Shown here: piece after piece, positions 59,812 to 64,000 of the stretch
Layout of the letters: each line of letters opens with the position of its first letter
Numbering within the stretch: position 1 is the stretch's first letter
Source of the DNA: Pedobacter kyonggii
Lineage (GTDB): Bacteria > Bacteroidota > Bacteroidia > Sphingobacteriales > Sphingobacteriaceae
Length of the DNA stretch: 64,000 nucleotides
Direction: 5' to 3'
Assembly: GCF_004310665.1 (NCBI RefSeq)
Contig: NZ_SIXF01000012.1
Location: forward strand, 1-64,000
The notes under the pieces: generated by a model
The model's database searches: none
The model's input: the letters and a program-made list of their open reading frames with translations, nothing else
Told to the model about the DNA's origin: nothing
Position numbers and translations under genes: made by a program

Positions 59812-61320
59812 ATGGATAAGAAAGTTAGAGTAAGATTTGCCCCAAGCCCAACCGGAGGTTTGCATTTAGGTGGTGTGCGCACTGCCTTGTTCAATTATTT
59901 ATTTGCCAAAAAAAATAATGGAACTTTTGTACTTCGAGTAGAAGATACCGATCAAAACCGCTTTGTAGAAGGCGCCGAAGAATATATCGTTAACTGTTTA
60001 AATTGGTGCGGCATTACACCCGATGAAAGTCCGAGCAATCCCGGCGCTTATGGCCCGTACCGCCAAAGCGAACGTAAACCCAGCTACCGTAAATTTGCTG
60101 AACAGTTAATTAGCGATGGTTATGCTTATTACGCCTTCGATACCCCGGAAGATTTAGATGCTAAACGTAAAGAAATTCCAAATTTCCAATACGGGCAGGC
60201 CACACGTATGCAGATGCGCAATTCGTTAACCCTTACCATTAGTGAGGTTGAAGAGTTATTGGCGGCCAAAACACCACATGTTATCCGTATTAAAGTACCG
60301 GCCGATGAAATTGTACATTTTAACGATTTAATCCGTGGTGATGTAAGCTTCGAAACCTCGTTGGTTGATGATAAAGTATTATTAAAAGCTGATGGAATGC
60401 CAACTTACCATTTAGCTGTTGTGGTTGATGATAGGGCAATGGAAATTACTCATGCCTTTAGGGGAGAAGAATGGTTGCCTTCGGCACCGGTTCATATTTT
60501 ACTCTGGAAGTATTTAGGTTGGGAAGCGGAGATGCCTGCATGGGCACACCTGCCTTTAATCTTAAAGCCAGATGGACATGGAAAATTAAGTAAACGTGAC
60601 GGCGATCGATTAGGTTTTCCGGTTTATGCCATGAACTGGACCGATCCTAAAACTGGCGATGTAACCAAAGGATTTAAAGAAATGGGTTTTATGCCCGAAG
60701 CCTTTATCAATATGCTGGCACTTTTAGGCTGGAATGATGGTACCGATCAGGAGTTATTCCCGTTAAAAGAGCTGGAAGAAAAATTCTCAATAGAAAGAAT
60801 CAGTAAGGCAGGGGCTAAATTCGATTTCGAAAAAGCCAAATGGTATAACCATGAGTGGATCAAGGCGGAGAGTGCCGAGCGTCTGGCGCCGAGCGTTAAA
60901 ACGGAGCTGGAAAAAGCGGGTATTGAAGTTAATGCTGATACATTTTTAAATACCGTTATTGGTTTAATTAAAGATCGCTGTACTTTATTGCCTGATTTTG
61001 TGGCACAGAGCAGTTACTTTTTTACTTCGCCGGCAGAATATGATGTAAACTCGGTAAAACCAAAATGGACAGCCGAAAAAGCTGATTTTTTTAATGCTTT
61101 TGCTGATGGTTTAACATTAACCGATGCGGGTACTGCCGAAGCAGCTTTTAAAGCCTTGGCCGAAGAAAAAGGCTTTAAGCCAGGCGAATTGATGTTGCCT
61201 TTCCGCATTATGCTGGTGGGCGGTAAATTTGGGCCCGGTGTTTTTGATATTGCTGTGTTGTTGGGGATAACAGAAACTAAAGCAAGGATAGCAAAAGCAA
61301 TTGCTGTTTTTAATAGTTAG
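59812..61320 (+). CDS. gltX: Glutamyl-tRNA synthetase
   Basis: A 502-residue class I synthetase that charges tRNA-Glu (and maybe tRNA-Gln). The HIGH-type motif appears as SPTGGLHLGGVR and the KMSKS-type motif as KLSKRDGDRLG. The length agrees with bacterial GluRS. A TATCTTTG box lies at 59727-59734, before a leader rich in GAGCG and CGCTC repeats. Confidence 0.96.
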   Translation: MDKKVRVRFAPSPTGGLHLGGVRTALFNYLFAKKNNGTFVLRVEDTDQNRFVEGAEEYIVNCLNWCGITPDESPSNPGAYGPYRQSERKPSYRKFAEQLISDGYAYYAFDTPEDLDAKRKEIPNFQYGQATRMQMRNSLTLTISEVEELLAAKTPHVIRIKVPADEIVHFNDLIRGDVSFETSLVDDKVLLKADGMPTYHLAVVVDDRAMEITHAFRGEEWLPSAPVHILLWKYLGWEAEMPAWAHLPLILKPDGHGKLSKRDGDRLGFPVYAMNWTDPKTGDVTKGFKEMGFMPEAFINMLALLGWNDGTDQELFPLKELEEKFSIERISKAGAKFDFEKAKWYNHEWIKAESAERLAPSVKTELEKAGIEVNADTFLNTVIGLIKDRCTLLPDFVAQSSYFFTSPAEYDVNSVKPKWTAEKADFFNAFADGLTLTDAGTAEAAFKALAEEKGFKPGELMLPFRIMLVGGKFGPGVFDIAVLLGITETKARIAKAIAVFNS

Positions 61321-61354
61321 CATTCATTCTGCGAATGCAAGAAGATCATACGGG

Positions 61355-61388
61355 GAAGTCAGGTTTAAAAACCTGGCTTCTTTTTTTT
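61355..61388 (+). terminator. Terminator of gltX
   Basis: An 11-bp stem (GAAGTCAGGTT / AACCTGGCTTC, one G-T pair) with a 4-nt loop and a run of T, 34 nt after the stop. Confidence 0.75.
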
Positions 61389-61487
61389 CGCAATAATCCA
61401 AAAGAATAAATCAATAAAAATAATTTATACTTTAGTATAACAATTGTCCCATAATTAAGGTTATTCATTAAACTAAAAAAGTAAATT

Positions 61488-62330
61488 ATGCAATGGTTTG
61501 GTAAAGGCAGTAATAATGTAGAAGATGGAAGAAGTGGCGGCGGTGGGAAAACCATCCTTGGTGGCGGTGTAGGTATAATAATTGTGGTGCTCGGCCTAAT
61601 TTTTGGTAAAGATTTAACAGGCCTGGTTAGTCAACTTCCTGCTACTACAGGTACAGAAGAAGTTAAGCAGGGCGTTCCGGCTAACGATCCACAGGCACAG
61701 TTTGTAGCGGGTGTATTAGAATCTACAGAGCAAGTATGGGATAAAGAATTTCAGGCGATGGGCAAACAGTATGAATATCCTAAGCTCAGACTATTTAGAG
61801 AAGCAGTGCAAACCGCTTGTGGCAATGCAGGAGCCAACGTAGGTCCGTTTTACTGTCCCGGCGACCATAAAGTTTATATCGATTTATCATTTTACGACGA
61901 TTTAAAAAATCGTTTCGGTGCTGCCGGAGATTTTGCACAGGCTTATGTAATTGCACATGAGGTAGGCCATCATGTGCAAAATTTATTGGGGATTTCGGAA
62001 AAACTAGATCGGGCACGTGGTCAGGTGAGCGAAAAAGAATATAACCGCTTATCGGTGAAATTAGAGCTACAAGCCGATTTTTTTGCTGGACTTTGGGCGC
62101 ACAATGCCCAAAACCTTAAAGATTTTAAATTGGATGAAGGAGATATAGAAGAAGCATTAACTGCTGCCAATGCCATAGGTGATGATAAGTTGCAAAAACA
62201 GGCTACTGGTGATGTTCAGCCAGATTCTTTTACCCATGGAACCTCCGCACAACGGATGTATTGGTTTAAAAAAGGCTTCGAAACAGGAGATATTAGACAG
62301 GGCGATACTTTTAATTCAAACAATTTATAA
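61488..62330 (+). CDS. YpfJ-type neutral zinc metallopeptidase
   Basis: A 280-residue membrane-anchored protein: Gly-rich cytoplasmic start, one membrane helix (about 27-46) and a periplasmic zinc domain with VIAHEVGHHVQNLLG, and an ELQADFFAGLWAH segment. Family YpfJ/putative neutral zinc metallopeptidase; targets unknown. It starts a plus-strand run with the two regulators downstream. Confidence 0.92.
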   Translation: MQWFGKGSNNVEDGRSGGGGKTILGGGVGIIIVVLGLIFGKDLTGLVSQLPATTGTEEVKQGVPANDPQAQFVAGVLESTEQVWDKEFQAMGKQYEYPKLRLFREAVQTACGNAGANVGPFYCPGDHKVYIDLSFYDDLKNRFGAAGDFAQAYVIAHEVGHHVQNLLGISEKLDRARGQVSEKEYNRLSVKLELQADFFAGLWAHNAQNLKDFKLDEGDIEEALTAANAIGDDKLQKQATGDVQPDSFTHGTSAQRMYWFKKGFETGDIRQGDTFNSNNL

Positions 62331-62435
62331 AAAATCAAAACTTTTTTTACAGCGCATTGTTTGTTTACAGTTAATGAGGTTTTTATCTCAAAACCAAGCA
62401 TAATTATCCCGGCTTCTTATTTGTTTTAATAAAAG

Positions 62436-63569
62436 ATGATCCTTATAGTTGATGACAGGCCCGAAAACCTGATCTCGTTACAGAAAGTATTACAGGCACA
62501 CAGTTTTGAGGTTGATACCGCATCGTCTGGCGAAGAAGCGCTGAAAAAAGTTTTAAAAAATAACTATGTCCTGATTATTCTCGATGTACAAATGCCAGAT
62601 ATGGATGGTTTCGAGGTAGCCGAAACCATTTCGGGTTTTAGTAAGGCGAAAGATACCGCCATTATATTTCTTTCTGCTGTAAATACAGAGTTAAAATTTA
62701 TTACCAAAGGATACCTGAGCGGTGGACTGGATTACATAACCAAGCCCGTTGATATTAATGTGCTGCTCCTTAAAATAAAAACGTTTTATCGCATTTACGA
62801 GCAGAATAGAAAACTAAACGAGGTGCAGGAAAAATTGCTTGAAGAAATCGAATTCCGAAAACAGGCCGAACATAAAAAAGACGAATTTATCAGCATTGCC
62901 AGTCATGAGCTAAAAACACCTTTAACCAGTGTAAAAGGTTATATTCAGTTGCTGCAGCGCAGCCTTAACAGAGATGATAAAACCATGGCCCAAAACCATC
63001 TCGAAAAAGCGAGTACCCAGCTCGAAAAACTAAACGAATTAATTGTCGATCTGCTCGATATCTCAAAAATTGAAAGTGGAAAGATGAAGTTTAACATGAA
63101 AAGTTTTTATGCTGATAACATGGTAAACAATGCCATCGAGATGTTGCAGCAATCTAATCCAGATTTTAAAATCAGCAAACTGGGCAAAACAGATGAAATG
63201 ATATTTGGTGATGAAATGCGCTTGGAGCAAGTGGTGATCAATTTTATTACGAATGCCATTAAATATGCTCCAGGTACCAATCAGGTTAATGTAACCACGA
63301 ATATCAAAGATGGAAAACTTTATCTGGCCGTAAAAGATTTTGGTATTGGTATTTCAAAAGAGCAGCAGCACAAAATTTTTGATAAATTTTATCGGGTAGA
63401 AGATAACAGTAACCGCTTTAATGGCCTGGGAATAGGTTTGTATATCTGTTCGGAAATTATTAACCGCCACGGCGGCACAATCGGGGTAAACAGTGTGCCG
63501 GATGAGGGTTCTGAATTTTATTTTATTATCCCTACTACAGAAGAGGAAATCCTTAAAAATCAAATTTAA
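62436..63569 (+). CDS. Response regulator fused to histidine kinase
   Basis: A 377-residue cytoplasmic hybrid: receiver domain (1-120, phospho-acceptor D50 in ILDVQMPDMDG) then HisKA with SIASHELKTPL (His157) and HATPase with NRFNGLGIGLYICSEI. It has no membrane helix, so it probably receives signals from a separate sensor. The CHASE3 kinase gene begins 18 nt downstream and is the natural candidate. Confidence 0.93.
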   Translation: MILIVDDRPENLISLQKVLQAHSFEVDTASSGEEALKKVLKNNYVLIILDVQMPDMDGFEVAETISGFSKAKDTAIIFLSAVNTELKFITKGYLSGGLDYITKPVDINVLLLKIKTFYRIYEQNRKLNEVQEKLLEEIEFRKQAEHKKDEFISIASHELKTPLTSVKGYIQLLQRSLNRDDKTMAQNHLEKASTQLEKLNELIVDLLDISKIESGKMKFNMKSFYADNMVNNAIEMLQQSNPDFKISKLGKTDEMIFGDEMRLEQVVINFITNAIKYAPGTNQVNVTTNIKDGKLYLAVKDFGIGISKEQQHKIFDKFYRVEDNSNRFNGLGIGLYICSEIINRHGGTIGVNSVPDEGSEFYFIIPTTEEEILKNQI

Positions 63570-63587
63570 TTATCCTTAATCCATATA

Positions 63588-64000
63588 ATGAAAACAACTC
63601 TTAAAAATAATTTACGTTTAGGCCTTGGCTTATCGCTAATTATTCTATTTATCAGTTCACTTGCCTCTTATGTAAGTATTGGCAACCTTATTAAAAGCAC
63701 CGACCTGGTTAAACACAGCGATGAAGTTATTTTAAATTCTGAGAATATTATATCCTATTTAAAAGATGCCGAAACTGGTCAGCGGGGCTTTTTATTAACC
63801 GGAAACAAGGTGTTTTTAACACCTTATTATGGGGCCAGCGATTCGGCCGCTTTGATACTAAAGAAAGTTGAACTCGATACCAAGGATAACAGCGTTCAGC
63901 AAAAAAACATAGCAGCACTTAAAAATATTCTTTTTAAAAGAATGGATATCATTAAATCGACCGTAGAGATTAAAACTTTAGGCGGTGTTATTGATCCTAC
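63588..64000 (+). CDS. CHASE3-domain sensor kinase, cut by window end
   Basis: The first 137 codons of a larger protein. It begins with a membrane helix (about 10-30) and then the CHASE3 signature KDAETGQRGFLLTGN. CHASE3 proteins normally go on to a histidine kinase, often with PAS domains. Position after the receiver-kinase gene suggests joint signalling. The C-terminal end is outside the window. Confidence 0.85.
   Translation, partial: MKTTLKNNLRLGLGLSLIILFISSLASYVSIGNLIKSTDLVKHSDEVILNSENIISYLKDAETGQRGFLLTGNKVFLTPYYGASDSAALILKKVELDTKDNSVQQKNIAALKNILFKRMDIIKSTVEIKTLGGVIDP

Overview
The window looks like chromosomal DNA of a Bacteroidota member of the Sphingobacteriaceae, most like Pedobacter. 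The signs are an AT-rich genome, promoters of the TAnnTTTG (-7) type, a fused LpxC-FabZ, the type IX secretion regulator PorX, HYC_CC_PP and DUF3347 families, and many secreted hydrolases with Bacteroidota-type signal peptides or lipoboxes. I see no rRNA, tRNA, prophage, insertion sequence, CRISPR array or plasmid genes.

Layout. 0.4-4 kb: DUF2911 protein, a small membrane protein and a large secreted GH9 glycosidase fused to a NodB-like deacetylase domain (minus strand). 4-8.6 kb: a TetR-controlled tripartite efflux operon (TolC, HlyD, DHA2 MFS) with a clear palindromic operator over its promoter. 8.9-13 kb: PEP carboxylase, then a peroxiredoxin-thioredoxin-DUF6952 antioxidant operon. 13-21.5 kb: S9 peptidase, FAD-dependent protein, aldehyde dehydrogenase, DinB/YfiT protein, an HMA-MauE fusion and a DODA-type dioxygenase. 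21.6-25.4 kb: a probable copper/heavy-metal locus (YceI, AraC regulator with a metal-binding CxxC N-terminus, DUF3347, outer-membrane protein, HMA protein, HYC_CC_PP protein). 25.5-30.9 kb: cyclophilin, ParE-type toxin-antitoxin pair, exonuclease III, hutI-hutG, a 52-residue antitoxin-like protein and 5-FTHF cyclo-ligase. 31-32.6 kb: two tandem elongation factor P genes with different tip loops, then a short promoter-to-terminator transcript with no known product. 32.7-38.5 kb: ABC ATPase, GNAT, lpxA-lpxC/fabZ-lpxD and an HD hydrolase. 38.6-42 kb: porX-tsaE-ald. 42-53 kb: cell-wall and secreted hydrolases (VanX-like dipeptidase, GH18, PBP4-type carboxypeptidase, aspartic protease with PDZ, large zinc protease, phosphodiester glycosidase). 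53-59.6 kb: cold-shock protein, ECF sigma factor with membrane partner, SMR exporter, Crp/Fnr regulator, thioesterase-DinB-histidine kinase operon. 59.8-64 kb: gltX, zinc metallopeptidase, response regulator-kinase and the start of a CHASE3 sensor kinase cut by the window end.

Most genes are ordinary housekeeping or accessory genes. The parts most worth a second look are three related hairpin leaders upstream of secreted-protein genes (two beside the metal locus), the paired EF-P paralogs, the orphan short transcript at 32.4-32.6 kb with a palindrome in its promoter, the AraC regulator with a built-in metal-binding domain, and several families of dispersed palindromic repeats between genes.
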